Of a stretch of DNA of 64,000 nucleotides, positions 33,601 through 43,136 are shown one piece after another. The stretch covers positions 186,001 through 250,000 of the forward strand of contig JAZRVO010000012.1 of the NCBI GenBank assembly GCA_045599185.1. The letters are read 5' to 3'. This DNA comes from UBA1240 sp045599185. Its GTDB lineage: Bacteria > Spirochaetota > Spirochaetia > Treponematales > Treponemataceae. The translations under genes and the position numbers were made by a program. The notes under the pieces were generated by a model. That model made no database searches, was not told the DNA's origin, and worked only from the letters and a program-made list of their open reading frames with translations. Numbering within the stretch: position 1 is the stretch's first letter; the number at the start of each line of letters is the position of its first letter.

Positions 33601-35550
33601 ATGACATCTTCTTATTCAGCAAATAATATTACGGTTTTAAAAGGACTGGAAGCTGTTCGTAAAAGACCGGGTATGTACATTGGTTCAACCGGTCCGGACG
33701 GTTTGCATCATCTGGTTTACGAAGTTGTTGACAACTCTATCGACGAAGCGATGGCAGGCCATTGTAAAAAAATTACTGTTGCCCTCGAAAAAGACGATAT
33801 TTGCCGCGTAGAAGATGACGGCCGTGGTATTCCTGTTGATATTCACCCTACTGAAAAAGTAAGTGCCCTTGAACTGGTTTTAACCCGCCTTCATGCCGGC
33901 GGTAAATTCGACAAATCAAACTACAAGGTTTCAGGCGGTTTGCACGGTGTAGGCGTTTCCTGCGTTAACGCCCTTTCCGTTTGGCTTGAAGCTTTTGTAA
34001 ACCGCGACGGCAAGCGTTATACCCAGCGTTTTGAAAAAGGCGTTCCGAAAACAAAAGTTGAATGCATCGGTGAAACTGAACTTCACGGAACGACAATCCG
34101 CTGGAAAAGTGATGCGTCCATTTTTCAGGAAACAACCACATACAGTTTTGAAGTTCTTTCCAACCGCCTGCGCGAACTTGCATTTTTGAACCCCGGCATC
34201 GTAATTATTTTCCGCGATGAACGCCTTGAAACGCCTAAAGAACTTGTACTTTCATTTGAAGGCGGCATAAACGAATATACCAAGTTTATTAATACCGGCA
34301 AAAAAGTCATTCCTGAAGAACCAATTTTTATTAACGGTGAACAGAACGACGTTATTACTGAACTTTCAATGCAGTATAACGAAGGTTTTAACGAAAACGT
34401 TTATTCCTATGTAAACGACATAAATACCCGTGAAGGTGGTACGCACCTTGACGGAATGAAAAATGCAATAACTTTTGTATTCAACAAGTCACTGGAAAAA
34501 AACGAAAAACTTTTTAAAAAGCTGAACCCTAAATACAACCCAAAGGCAAAAGAAAATAAGGAAAAACTGGAAAAACTTACCGGCGAAGACATTCGCACAG
34601 GTTTAACGGCAGTTCTTTCCGTAAAAGTGCCTGAACCACAGTTTGAAGGCCAGACAAAAACCAAGCTTGGCAATACGGAAGTGCGCACGATAGTTGATGC
34701 ACTTGTAAAGGAAAAACTTACCCTCTGGTGCGAACAGAATCCGCAGCTTTGCAACCAGATTCTTGAAAAAGCCGTAAACGAAGCTTACGGCCGCATAAAG
34801 GCACGCAAGGCAATTGAAGCAAACCGCAAGAACGGAATGGATTCCTTCGGTTTGCCCGGCAAGCTTGCAGACTGTTCAAGCAAAAACCCGGAAGAATGTG
34901 AAGTTTACATCGTCGAAGGTGATTCTGCGGGCGGTTCTGCAAAACAGGGGCGTGACCCTAAAACCCAGGCAATTCTGCCGCTTTGGGGTAAAATGCTTAA
35001 CGTTGAAAAAGTTCACCCTGAAAAAGTAATTAACAACGACAAGCTTCAGCCTGTAATTGCTTCGCTTGGTACGGGCATTGGCAAAAATTTCAACATTGAA
35101 AAGCTGCGCTACCACAAAATAATCATCATGGCTGATGCCGACGTTGACGGTGCCCATATTTCAACTTTGCTTATGACTTTCTTTTTCAGGTTTATGCCTG
35201 AACTTATTGAAAAAGGCTACGTTTACATTGCAATGCCGCCGCTTTACCGTGTTGAATACAAAAAATTCAAGAAGTTTGTTTTCAGCGACGAAGAAAGGGA
35301 TTCTGCGCTGGCGGAACTTGGTGAAAACCGTGAAAAAGCAACAGTTCAGCGTTACAAAGGTCTTGGTGAAATGGAATGGCAGGAACTTAAGGAAACAACA
35401 ATGGCACCGCAGAACCGCAAGATGAAGCAGGTTAAAATTACAGATGCCGCCGAAGCCGACCAGATTTTTTCAATTTTGATGGGCGAAGATGTAGAACCGC
35501 GTCGTAAGTTTATTGAAGAAAATGCAGTTTACGCCACTTTGGACGTTTAG
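33601..35550 (+). CDS. gyrB: DNA gyrase subunit B
   Basis: ATPase subunit of type II topoisomerase that introduces negative supercoils. It is 649 residues: GHKL ATPase with EVVDNSIDEA, DDGRGIPVD and the GGLHGVGVSCVNALS lid; transducer domain; TOPRIM with EGDSAGGSAKQGRD and the DADVDGAHI metal site; C-terminal QRYKGLGEM. A Shine-Dalgarno (AAGGA) precedes the ATG. First gene of the gyrBA operon running away from oriC. Confidence 0.98.
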   Translation: MTSSYSANNITVLKGLEAVRKRPGMYIGSTGPDGLHHLVYEVVDNSIDEAMAGHCKKITVALEKDDICRVEDDGRGIPVDIHPTEKVSALELVLTRLHAGGKFDKSNYKVSGGLHGVGVSCVNALSVWLEAFVNRDGKRYTQRFEKGVPKTKVECIGETELHGTTIRWKSDASIFQETTTYSFEVLSNRLRELAFLNPGIVIIFRDERLETPKELVLSFEGGINEYTKFINTGKKVIPEEPIFINGEQNDVITELSMQYNEGFNENVYSYVNDINTREGGTHLDGMKNAITFVFNKSLEKNEKLFKKLNPKYNPKAKENKEKLEKLTGEDIRTGLTAVLSVKVPEPQFEGQTKTKLGNTEVRTIVDALVKEKLTLWCEQNPQLCNQILEKAVNEAYGRIKARKAIEANRKNGMDSFGLPGKLADCSSKNPEECEVYIVEGDSAGGSAKQGRDPKTQAILPLWGKMLNVEKVHPEKVINNDKLQPVIASLGTGIGKNFNIEKLRYHKIIIMADADVDGAHISTLLMTFFFRFMPELIEKGYVYIAMPPLYRVEYKKFKKFVFSDEERDSALAELGENREKATVQRYKGLGEMEWQELKETTMAPQNRKMKQVKITDAAEADQIFSILMGEDVEPRRKFIEENAVYATLDV

Positions 35551-35558
35551 GATAAAAA

Positions 35559-38048
35559 ATGATAGAAAACGAAAAATATGAAGAAATACAGACACCAGAA
35601 GGCGGTTATTTAATTCCGGTACCAATTGAAACCGAAATGAAAAAATCCTACATTGACTATTCAATGTCGGTAATTGTTGCCCGTGCCCTGCCTGATGTTC
35701 GCGACGGACTTAAACCAGTTCACCGCCGTATTTTGTACGCCATGGCAGAAGAAGGTCTTTCTTCCGGCGGAAAAACAAAAAAATGCGCAACCGTTGTCGG
35801 CGACGTTTTGGGTAAATATCACCCTCACGGCGATGCTTCTGTTTACGATGCTTTGGTTCGCCTTGGCCAGAATTTTTCAATGCGCTATACGCCTGTTACA
35901 AAACAGGGAAACTTTGGTGGAATTGACGGCAGCCCGGCTGCGGCTTACCGTTACACCGAAGCAAAAATGTCTCCCATTGCCGAAGTTATGGTTGACGACA
36001 TTAAAAAAGAAACCGTTGACTTCATCCCGAACTTTGATGATACCCATAAAGAACCGACCGTTCTGCCGGCAGCTTTTCCGTTTCTTCTTTGCAATGGTTC
36101 TGCCGGTATTGCCGTTGGTATGGCAACAAATATGCCGCCGCACAACCTGCGAGAAGTAGGGGCAGCAATTTCTGCTTACATCGACAATCCTGAAATTGAC
36201 ACTGACGAACTGATGAAGTACGTTAAAGGTCCTGATTTTCCGACTGGCGGCATAATTTTCGGCAAGAAAGGAATTGCTGAAGCCTACAAAACCGGCCGCG
36301 GAAAACTGCTTGTTCGTGCCCGGTTCAGCATTGACGTTGATACAAAAGGCAAGGAAACGATTGTATTTACGGAAATACCTTATCAGGTTAGGACAACTGA
36401 TTTGGTAACGCGCATTGGTGAACTTGCCCGTGATAAAGTAATTGAAGGTATTGAACGCGTAAACGATGGTTCTGCCGGTGACAACGTGCGTATTGAAGTA
36501 GACCTTAAAAAAGGCGTAATTGCAAAAGCCGTTTTGAACCAGCTTTTTGCAAAAACAGCCCTGCAAAGTTCCTATGGAATTATAAACCTTGCCCTCGTAA
36601 ACGGCCGTCCGCAAATCCTTACTTTAAAACAGCTTATTCAGTGTTTTGTAGACCACCGGGACGGCGTAATTACCAGGCGTACCCAGTTTGAACTTAAAAA
36701 GGCAAAGCACGAAGAACATATTCTTGAAGCCAAAATTGTTGCAGTTGACTGCGTTGATGAAGTAATTAAAATCATCCGCGGCAGCCGCGACGAACCGGAA
36801 GCAAAAGTACGTTTGATGGAACGTTTCAGTTTTGACGAAGAACAGGCACAGGCAATTGTTGACCTTCGCCTTGGTGTTCTTACCAATTTGCGCATTGACG
36901 AACTTAAAAAGCAGCTGGCTGAAGTTAAAGCCCTTATTGCTTACCTTGAAGACCTGCTTGCGCACCACGAAAAAATTCTTGCAAAAATAAAAGAAGAAAC
37001 TGAAAAAATAGTAGAAAAATACGGTGATGAACGCCGTACTGATATTGTGGCCGACGAAATTGAACGCCTTAATATTGAAGACCTTATTAAGCGTGAAGAA
37101 GTTGTAGTTTTGATTTCCAACCTTGGTTACATTAAGCGCATTGCAACTTCTGCCTATAAAATTCAGGGTCGCGGCGGCAAAGGTTCTAACAGTGCAAAGC
37201 TTGTTGAAGACGATTTCATAAACCAGCTTTTTACTGCTTCAACCCATGATTACATTACTTTCATTTCAAGTGAGGGTAGGGCGTTCTGGATTAAGGCACA
37301 CGAAATACCTGAAGCAAGCCGTAATTCCCGCGGAGCACATATCAAGGGGCTTTTGCAGGTTTCTCCAAATGAAGAAATTACCACGGTTGTGGCAATGGGC
37401 GAAATGAAGGAAGACCAGTATCTGTTTATGGTAACTGCAAACGGCGTTGTAAAAAAAGTTCAGACTACTGAATTTGCAAATGCCAAAACCCGCGGAATTA
37501 TTGGTATAAAACTTGATGAAGGCGACAAGCTTGTTACTGCGGTTTTAAGTTCCGGCAATGACGAAATTGTTCTTATTACGCGTCAGGGTAAGGCTTTAAG
37601 AATTAACGAAGATGAAGTTCGTTCCATGGGTCGTTCTACGCGCGGTGTGTGCGGCATTCACCTTTCGCAGGGTGACGAAGTTGCGGCAGCTTTGCAGGTG
37701 CGCGACGGCGAACAGATGCTTATTATGACCGAATACGGTTACGGCAAGCGCGTTAACTTTGAAGAATTTTCTCAGCACGGACGCGGAACCGGCGGACAGA
37801 AAGTTTACGACGTAAAGGAAAAAACCGGCGAAATTATCGGTGCAATTACGGTTGCCCAGAATGACGAAATGATGTGCATTACAAGCCAGGGTAAAACTTT
37901 GCGCGTAAAAGCCAGCGATGTTTCCGAACAGAGCAGAACTGCCGGTGGTGTCCGCATTCTGAATATCGATCCGCCTGACATGGTAATTGGCCTTGATAAG
38001 GTAGCCGAACAGGATGAAAGTGACAGTTCTGAAAATGAAGAATCTTAA
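35559..38048 (+). CDS. gyrA: DNA gyrase subunit A
   Basis: DNA-cleaving subunit of gyrase, 829 residues. The winged-helix domain holds the catalytic Tyr in AAAYRYTE (near residue 129); the quinolone region reads HPHGDASVYDALVRL, with Ala where E. coli has Ser83 equivalent region GDASVY (Ser present after Ala). The coiled-coil gate is followed by a six-bladed C-terminal domain with the GyrA box QGRGGKG (near residue 545), required for DNA wrapping. An acidic tail ends the protein. Starts 8 bases after gyrB. Confidence 0.97.
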   Translation: MIENEKYEEIQTPEGGYLIPVPIETEMKKSYIDYSMSVIVARALPDVRDGLKPVHRRILYAMAEEGLSSGGKTKKCATVVGDVLGKYHPHGDASVYDALVRLGQNFSMRYTPVTKQGNFGGIDGSPAAAYRYTEAKMSPIAEVMVDDIKKETVDFIPNFDDTHKEPTVLPAAFPFLLCNGSAGIAVGMATNMPPHNLREVGAAISAYIDNPEIDTDELMKYVKGPDFPTGGIIFGKKGIAEAYKTGRGKLLVRARFSIDVDTKGKETIVFTEIPYQVRTTDLVTRIGELARDKVIEGIERVNDGSAGDNVRIEVDLKKGVIAKAVLNQLFAKTALQSSYGIINLALVNGRPQILTLKQLIQCFVDHRDGVITRRTQFELKKAKHEEHILEAKIVAVDCVDEVIKIIRGSRDEPEAKVRLMERFSFDEEQAQAIVDLRLGVLTNLRIDELKKQLAEVKALIAYLEDLLAHHEKILAKIKEETEKIVEKYGDERRTDIVADEIERLNIEDLIKREEVVVLISNLGYIKRIATSAYKIQGRGGKGSNSAKLVEDDFINQLFTASTHDYITFISSEGRAFWIKAHEIPEASRNSRGAHIKGLLQVSPNEEITTVVAMGEMKEDQYLFMVTANGVVKKVQTTEFANAKTRGIIGIKLDEGDKLVTAVLSSGNDEIVLITRQGKALRINEDEVRSMGRSTRGVCGIHLSQGDEVAAALQVRDGEQMLIMTEYGYGKRVNFEEFSQHGRGTGGQKVYDVKEKTGEIIGAITVAQNDEMMCITSQGKTLRVKASDVSEQSRTAGGVRILNIDPPDMVIGLDKVAEQDESDSSENEES

Positions 38049-38058
38049 CTGATGAAAT

Positions 38059-38089
38059 AAAAAGAGCCGGTTTTTTCCGGCTTTTTTTA
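38059..38089 (+). terminator. gyrBA terminator
   Basis: AAAAAGAGCCGG / CCGGCTTTTTTT hairpin with a T-rich loop and T-run, about 10 bases after the gyrA stop. Confidence 0.85.
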
Positions 38090-38279
38090 TTGTTCGCTTA
38101 TAACCCTGAAAACGCCAAGTTTAAGGTTTTTAAGTGAATGCGGATTTTAAAGACGCTTGGGATTATTTTTGTTCATTTTTGAAAAGAAGCAAATTGCAGG
38201 TTATTTCTGAAATGACAAAAATTGATTAAATGTCAAAATAAAAATACTGTATTTTTACAGTTAAAAGGGCAGGGTATAA

Positions 38280-39047
38280 ATGGAAAAAATAACTGTTGTT
38301 TCTGTTGTTAGAAACATTGAATTATACGAAAAACTGGTAAAAAACAACCCTCACTACATCAATGCGGAATTCGTAATGTTTGATAACCGTGATGAAAATC
38401 TTTCTATTTCAAAACGCTATAATTCATTTTTGCAAAACATAAAGAATCAAAAAAAAGACGAGTGGTTAGTTTTTTGCCATGAAGACTGGGAATTGCTGTG
38501 CAATTTGCAAAAGATTCTTTCTAAAGCAGGCAAGAATTATATTTACGGCGTTGGCGGTACAAATTACAATTCAAAGAAAAATATCGTAATCTGGTATGGA
38601 AATATCATTCAAAGCAATAAAGACTGTTCTAAAACTATGCACTGGGGAAAATCTTTTTCTTTGGCAAAACTTGTAGATACAGTAGACTGCCAGTGCATTA
38701 TTTTTCATTCTTCTTTAATTGAAAAATATGACTTAACTTTTGATGAAAATTTAATGTTTGATTTTTACGCAGAAGATTTTTGTATAAATGCTGACGAAAA
38801 ATACGGAATAAAAACCATGGTATTGCCAGTAAAATGTCATCATTATTCTTATGGAAATTTTTCTGCCAATTTTGAAAAATCGGTAAATTATACAAAACAG
38901 AAATATCAAAACTTGAGCCGTTTTTATTCTTCCTGCTGTACTAATGCACTTTTGCCGGGTGAACCTTCTAAAATAATTCGGCTTTCGGTGCTTGGACGGC
39001 TGCAAAGAAAACTGGGAAAAATAACTGGTGTAAAAAATGGAAAATAA
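38280..39047 (+). CDS. Glycosyltransferase family 2-like protein (StrF-type domain)
   Basis: A 255-residue cytoplasmic protein. The layout suits a Glyco_tranf_2_5 (StrF-like) GT-A fold: N-terminal strand ITVVSVVRN, a SKRYNSFLQNI segment, the LVFCHEDWELL acidic motif (about 61-71) where a DxD-type metal site would be, and a later DFYAEDFCINA block. Conserved catalytic details are uncertain. It is markedly AT-rich (roughly 25-30% GC in sampled lines) compared with gyrA, and begins an AT-rich island ending near 40.4 kb, hinting at horizontal origin. It overlaps the ROK-like gene by 11 bases. Confidence 0.7.
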   Translation: MEKITVVSVVRNIELYEKLVKNNPHYINAEFVMFDNRDENLSISKRYNSFLQNIKNQKKDEWLVFCHEDWELLCNLQKILSKAGKNYIYGVGGTNYNSKKNIVIWYGNIIQSNKDCSKTMHWGKSFSLAKLVDTVDCQCIIFHSSLIEKYDLTFDENLMFDFYAEDFCINADEKYGIKTMVLPVKCHHYSYGNFSANFEKSVNYTKQKYQNLSRFYSSCCTNALLPGEPSKIIRLSVLGRLQRKLGKITGVKNGK

Positions 39048-40155
39048 CTTTACGTTTTCAAACAAGAATACGCTGCAAATTGTAAATTATTCTCTGGTAA
39101 AGGAAAGTTTGGAAAATGGCGAATTGCTGACAAAGCAGCAGATTGCCCAAATGGTTCAGCTAAGTTTGCAGGCCGTAAACCTTACAATTGAACAGATGCT
39201 GAAAACGGGTGAAGTAATTGAAAAAAGTTCTGGTGTTTTGGGTTTCCTTAAAAATAAAAAGTGTTATGTTCTTAACGAAAATTATTCTTTTAAGCTTACC
39301 GTTCAGTTTGATTTTGATGAAATAATTTTTACTGTTTTCAACTACTGCGACAAACAGGTTTTTACGCAGTCAAAGCTTTTGCCAAAAAATCAGCCGGTCA
39401 CAGATTTTCTGATTTCATCAATTGAAGAAATAAAAAAATCTTACAAAATAACTTCATGTTCCATGGCTTTGCCGTGCATTATAAATAAAGGCTGCGCTTA
39501 TTCTTTACCTGAAAACTTAAAGCAGTTGGAAAATGTAAACTTGCAGGAAATTTTTCAGAAACGGTTTAATATTCCGTTTATTGTTCAAAATGCATCAAAT
39601 GCGGCAACTTTTGGTTTTTGCAGGAAAAATGAAAGCTCTATATTTGAAAAAAGTCCTTTGGTTTTTGTGGGTTTTGAAGAAAATTATCCAAAAATTACAA
39701 CGGTAGTTGAAGGAAAACAGGTAAACGGTTTTACTGATTGTGCAGGGAATTTTTCAATAATTAAAAAGAAACAGGTTTTAAGCTCTTTTTCAGACTTTCA
39801 AAAAGCTGAATATCTTACGGATTTGGTTGAATGTTTGGTGGCTTTTCTAAATCCAGAGGCAATTTACTTTTTCAAAAACCAGTTAATTCAAAGTTTTTCG
39901 GCTGTTTCAGTTCCAAAAACTTCTAAATTAAATAGCCAAAATTCTGCCCAAACCAATGAGAGTTTGCAGTTTTCTAATTTTTCAGAAAGTCAGCTTGTTC
40001 ATTTTTTAAATAATTTTATACAAAAATTGCCGGTTTCAGTTCAGCCCAAAATTGAACTGATAGACGATTTTTTCTTTTACTGCAATTACGGTCTTCTTAC
40101 CAGTTGTAAAAATGTTTCACGTGAAACATTTTTAAGCCAAGTAGAACAGTTATAA
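39037..40155 (+). CDS. Divergent ROK-family protein with N-terminal winged helix; contains parS
   Basis: A 372-residue protein. Residues about 8-75 form a winged helix-turn-helix (LTKQQIAQMVQLSLQAVNLTIEQML), as in NagC/XylR repressors. The remainder aligns in layout with a ROK sugar-kinase-like domain (VQNASNAATFGF, then VVEGKQVNGFTDCAGNFS where GxxxxGxxGxAGExGH is expected), but glycine-rich and zinc motifs are eroded, so sugar binding or regulation may be altered. It is AT-rich like the preceding gene. Its C-terminal codons (NVSRETF) are formed by a perfect parS site. Confidence 0.7.
   Translation: MENNFTFSNKNTLQIVNYSLVKESLENGELLTKQQIAQMVQLSLQAVNLTIEQMLKTGEVIEKSSGVLGFLKNKKCYVLNENYSFKLTVQFDFDEIIFTVFNYCDKQVFTQSKLLPKNQPVTDFLISSIEEIKKSYKITSCSMALPCIINKGCAYSLPENLKQLENVNLQEIFQKRFNIPFIVQNASNAATFGFCRKNESSIFEKSPLVFVGFEENYPKITTVVEGKQVNGFTDCAGNFSIIKKKQVLSSFSDFQKAEYLTDLVECLVAFLNPEAIYFFKNQLIQSFSAVSVPKTSKLNSQNSAQTNESLQFSNFSESQLVHFLNNFIQKLPVSVQPKIELIDDFFFYCNYGLLTSCKNVSRETFLSQVEQL
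40113..40128. other. parS centromere site 1
   Basis: The palindrome TGTTTCACGTGAAACA is the near-universal bacterial ParB-binding parS sequence. It lies inside the 3' end of the ROK-like gene, about 8.4 kb from oriC, as expected for chromosome-partition sites. parA and parB are not in the window. Confidence 0.93.
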
Positions 40156-40514
40156 AATTAAAAATAAGTGGAAAAAACTGAAAGATTTTATAGGCTGAAA
40201 GGTTTTTATCTGCATTCGGATTAAAAAAATATTCTGAATATTTGCAAAAAATGTATTTTTGCAACAAATAATTATAGTTTTCCAAGCAAATAAAATGTTT
40301 CACGTGAAACATTTTGCCAGTTGCAAATAGCTTTTTATAAATAAAAATCTTTTCTAATATAAATAAGCCGGGTAACTTTGGAAAAATTTTAATAAACTGT
40401 GTCGACGCGGAACGTTGGAAACAAATCTTCTCCAGTTTTATTGTACCGGTAAGAAGGGCAAACCAAACTTAAAGACAATGATTTTTCTATTTTTCGGCCT
40501 TCAAAAAAAACAAT
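40156..40514. other. Intergenic region holding parS 2
   Basis: Between the ROK-like gene and argA lie about 360 AT-rich bases. Apart from parS 2 and the argA terminator at its right edge, a GC-richer patch (about 40398-40460) stands out but shows no reading frame, tRNA or clear hairpin. No gene is supported. Confidence 0.5.
40296..40311. other. parS centromere site 2
   Basis: A second perfect TGTTTCACGTGAAACA copy, 183 bases from the first, in the intergenic region after the ROK-like gene. Clustering allows cooperative ParB loading and spreading. Confidence 0.93.
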
Positions 40515-40545
40515 AAAAAAAACCGGCATAATTTTGCCGGCTTTC
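40515..40545 (-). terminator. argA terminator
   Basis: On the minus strand GCCGGCA / TGCCGGT with a 5-6 base loop, followed by a run of eight T. Confidence 0.85.
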
Positions 40546-40551
40546 TTAAAT

Positions 40552-41907
40552 CTAAAAATCAAAACTTAAAGCTTTTGAACCCCTTTCGGGTGTCCATTTT
40601 GCACGCCTCTTTTCTGGAAGTGAATCAACCGTGCAGGGAACAAAGCCGAATTGTTCAAACCAGTCGGCGGTGCGTGTTGTAAGAACAAAAACCCTTTTTG
40701 CATTCATGCTGCGTGCTTTTTCAATTAAATAATTAACAATTTTTGGACCAACACCAAGATGCGTAAAATTGTTGTCAACGGCCACGGCAGCAATTTCAGC
40801 CTGCCCGTCATCGTAAAAGTGCAGTGCTGCACAGGCACGTATGCCGCTGTCAAGTTCGTAAACCGTGTAATCTTTATACTGCTCAATCAGATCGTTTTCG
40901 GTACGCGGCAACAGAATTTTTTCTTCAACAAAAGGCCTTATCAGGTTTAAAATGTCCGGAATATCGTTAAGCGTCATGCTGCGGATGCCACCATAATTGT
41001 CTTCATAAATCATTGTGCCGCTGCCAAAGTCCGAAAAAATTTCGCAGGGCAAAGTACCGTTAAAAGAACCGTTCAAAATATGCACGCGGGAAACGCCTGC
41101 GCGGCACGCACTTAAAGACATTCTTAAAAGGCTTAAAGTCTGCAAAACAAATTCTTTCTTTTCAGCCGTAAAGTTTTCCGCTTCGTTTTCGTTTAAACTG
41201 ATGAAGGAAGTAACTTCCTGAAGGTTCATTGCCGGAATTGATTCTTCCTTGATGAAAGCTGAATTCTGCGGAATTACGAAGTTTTCGGCATTGATTGTGG
41301 TATTTTGGGTTAAAAAGAAAAGCTTGTCGGCCTTCATTTTTACGGCTAAGGCCGTTGCCAGTTGGGAAGAAGAAATATTGTAAGGCTTGCCGGACAGGCT
41401 CCAGCCGATACACGGAAAAATCGGAATGAAACCGTTGTTCAGAACGCTGTTTACCGCTTCAACCTGAATTTTGTCAATTTCGCCTGCCGTGCCGTAATCT
41501 ATGCCAAGGTTTATACCCTTGCCTCTGGCGCGCACCCAGTTGCCAATTACGGCGGTGCGTTTTTCTGCGGCAAAGCTTGTCATAACCCGGTTTGAAACAT
41601 CAAAAGCTGCCATTTTAATAAGCGGCATTGCTTTTTCGTCAGTAATTCGGCACGAATTTTCCATTTGCCAGCTGATGTTCGCCTGATTCAAAATTTCGTT
41701 TATACGCTTGCGTGCGCCTGGTACAATTATAATTTTCAGGCCTGCTTCCTGAATAAGGCACAGGTCACGTATATGGCTTGCAAAATATGGCGAATCAATA
41801 ATTGTGTCGTCAATGTGAACAACGGCCGTAGAACCTTTGAAAAGGCGAAGATAACGAATAACGTCGCGTATCTGTTCTGCTTTGTGAAATACTTCTGAAT
41901 TATCCAT
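40552..41907 (-). CDS. argA: Amino-acid N-acetyltransferase (N-acetylglutamate synthase)
   Basis: First step of arginine biosynthesis: acetyl-CoA plus glutamate gives N-acetylglutamate. It is 451 residues, like E. coli ArgA: an N-terminal amino-acid-kinase fold (about 20-290) that binds arginine for feedback control, and a C-terminal GNAT domain (about 300-451) with AAVAVDNNFTHLGVGPKIVNYLIEKA as the acetyl-CoA loop. No other arg genes are present. It has a TTGAAT-17-TATACT promoter with the -10 just 8 bases from the ATG and no Shine-Dalgarno. Confidence 0.93.
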   Translation of the reverse strand: MDNSEVFHKAEQIRDVIRYLRLFKGSTAVVHIDDTIIDSPYFASHIRDLCLIQEAGLKIIIVPGARKRINEILNQANISWQMENSCRITDEKAMPLIKMAAFDVSNRVMTSFAAEKRTAVIGNWVRARGKGINLGIDYGTAGEIDKIQVEAVNSVLNNGFIPIFPCIGWSLSGKPYNISSSQLATALAVKMKADKLFFLTQNTTINAENFVIPQNSAFIKEESIPAMNLQEVTSFISLNENEAENFTAEKKEFVLQTLSLLRMSLSACRAGVSRVHILNGSFNGTLPCEIFSDFGSGTMIYEDNYGGIRSMTLNDIPDILNLIRPFVEEKILLPRTENDLIEQYKDYTVYELDSGIRACAALHFYDDGQAEIAAVAVDNNFTHLGVGPKIVNYLIEKARSMNAKRVFVLTTRTADWFEQFGFVPCTVDSLPEKRRAKWTPERGSKALSFDF

Positions 41908-41915
41908 AAGAAAAA

Positions 41916-41944
41916 AGTATAAGTGGCTTGTTTATAAAATTCAA
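41916..41944 (-). promoter_or_regulatory. argA promoter, predicted (near-)leaderless
   Basis: On the minus strand, -35 TTGAAT (41939-41944), a 17-base spacer and -10 TATACT (41916-41921). The predicted start is about 2 bases before the ATG. Upstream (41950-42060) there are GGCTGGC/GCCAGCC and AACTGCC/GGCAGTT inverted repeats of unclear role. Confidence 0.6.
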
Positions 41945-42087
41945 CAGCCCGAGGCTGGCTTTTAATGGTATTTAAAAATAACTTTAATTTTGTATAGTAA
42001 AAATAAAAATGGCATATAACTGCCAGCCTGAAAATATTTTACAAACCGGCAGTTTTTAACCCGTTCACGCATTCTTAAAGAATTTTT

Positions 42088-42843
42088 TCAGCGGAAAAGC
42101 TGTTCAAGATTTTCCGCTTTTTTTACGGCCTGTTCAATTGTAAGACCTGCAAATTCCTGGGCGCGGAAAATTCTTCCGCTTTTTTTGTCGTTAACAAATA
42201 CGCCGGTAACAATTCCCGGAATTACGCTGTCCGGGTCATTGGGGGCGTTTGGACCGCCAAGGTCGGTTCTGCACCAGCCCGGATCTGTAAGGCTTATTAT
42301 TACGTCTGTGCCGTCAAGCTTTCCTGCCAAATCGGAAGTTACTTTATCCAGTGCCGCCTTGCTTGCAGAATATCCGGCCTGTTCAGGTTCGTTTCTTATT
42401 CCGCTTGTTGTGTTTACAACGCGGCCAAAGCCCCTTTCAATCATTTTGGGAATAAACTCGTAGCAAATCATCATTGGCGCAATTGTGTTTATAACAAAGC
42501 TTGCAGAATAATCTTCCGCCGGTGTTTTGTAATAGTCGGTTCTGTAGGCAATCTGCACGGCGGCATTGTTCAAAAGAATGTCAATCTGCGTTCCCTTTTC
42601 GTTAATTTCCGAAATCATTTTTTTAACCTGGGTAAGATCCGAAAGTTCCGCTGCAACGGAATATGCATTTACGCCCATTGCCTTTGCTTCTTTTTCAATT
42701 TCTGCCGTATGTTCAATTGCGCGCGAATGAAGCACAAGGTTGCAGCCGCGCGAAGCGAGAAACCTTGCAGCACGCAGCCCAAGCCCACGGTTTGCACCTG
42801 TAACCAGTGCCCATTTTCCTTTTACGTCCGTTAAATTTTCCAT
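42088..42843 (-). CDS. Short-chain dehydrogenase/reductase
   Basis: NAD(P)-dependent oxidoreductase with Rossmann fold, 251 residues. TGANRGLG nucleotide loop (about 15-22), NNAA (about 93-96), Ser in NTTSGI and catalytic YSASK (about 156-160) are all intact. Arg after TGAN and in HSRA suggest NADP preference (inference). The start at 42843 (MENLTDVKG) has AAGGAA 9 bases upstream; longer in-frame ATGs lack one. The substrate is unknown and the gene stands alone. The 290 bases between it and rlmB hold only its promoter region and the rlmB terminator. Confidence 0.9.
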   Translation of the reverse strand: MENLTDVKGKWALVTGANRGLGLRAARFLASRGCNLVLHSRAIEHTAEIEKEAKAMGVNAYSVAAELSDLTQVKKMISEINEKGTQIDILLNNAAVQIAYRTDYYKTPAEDYSASFVINTIAPMMICYEFIPKMIERGFGRVVNTTSGIRNEPEQAGYSASKAALDKVTSDLAGKLDGTDVIISLTDPGWCRTDLGGPNAPNDPDSVIPGIVTGVFVNDKKSGRIFRAQEFAGLTIEQAVKKAENLEQLFR

Positions 42844-43032
42844 TTGAATTTCCTTAAAAATTTTACGCTGGTCAGATGCCAGCAACAATAAAAACTGAAA
42901 ACTTACATACAGATTCAATTTTTACAGGTTTAATTTTACATGCGGAAAGTTAAAAATGGTAAAAAATCTTCTATATAGATGGTTTATTTTACAGTGCAAT
43001 TTACAGTTTTAAAGGTTTAGTCTGAATTAAAA

Positions 43033-43070
43033 AAAAATGACTGAACTTTCTTCAAGATTCAGTCATTTTT
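43033..43070 (-). terminator. rlmB terminator
   Basis: AAAAATGACTGAA / TTCAGTCATTTTT with a 12-base loop; on the minus strand it is followed by a run of T. Confidence 0.8.
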
Positions 43071-43136
43071 AATGCACGCAGAATTTTTTAAGTTTTCAAT
43101 TACTGCTTATGTGTGGTTTTTAAAACCGGCTTCGGG

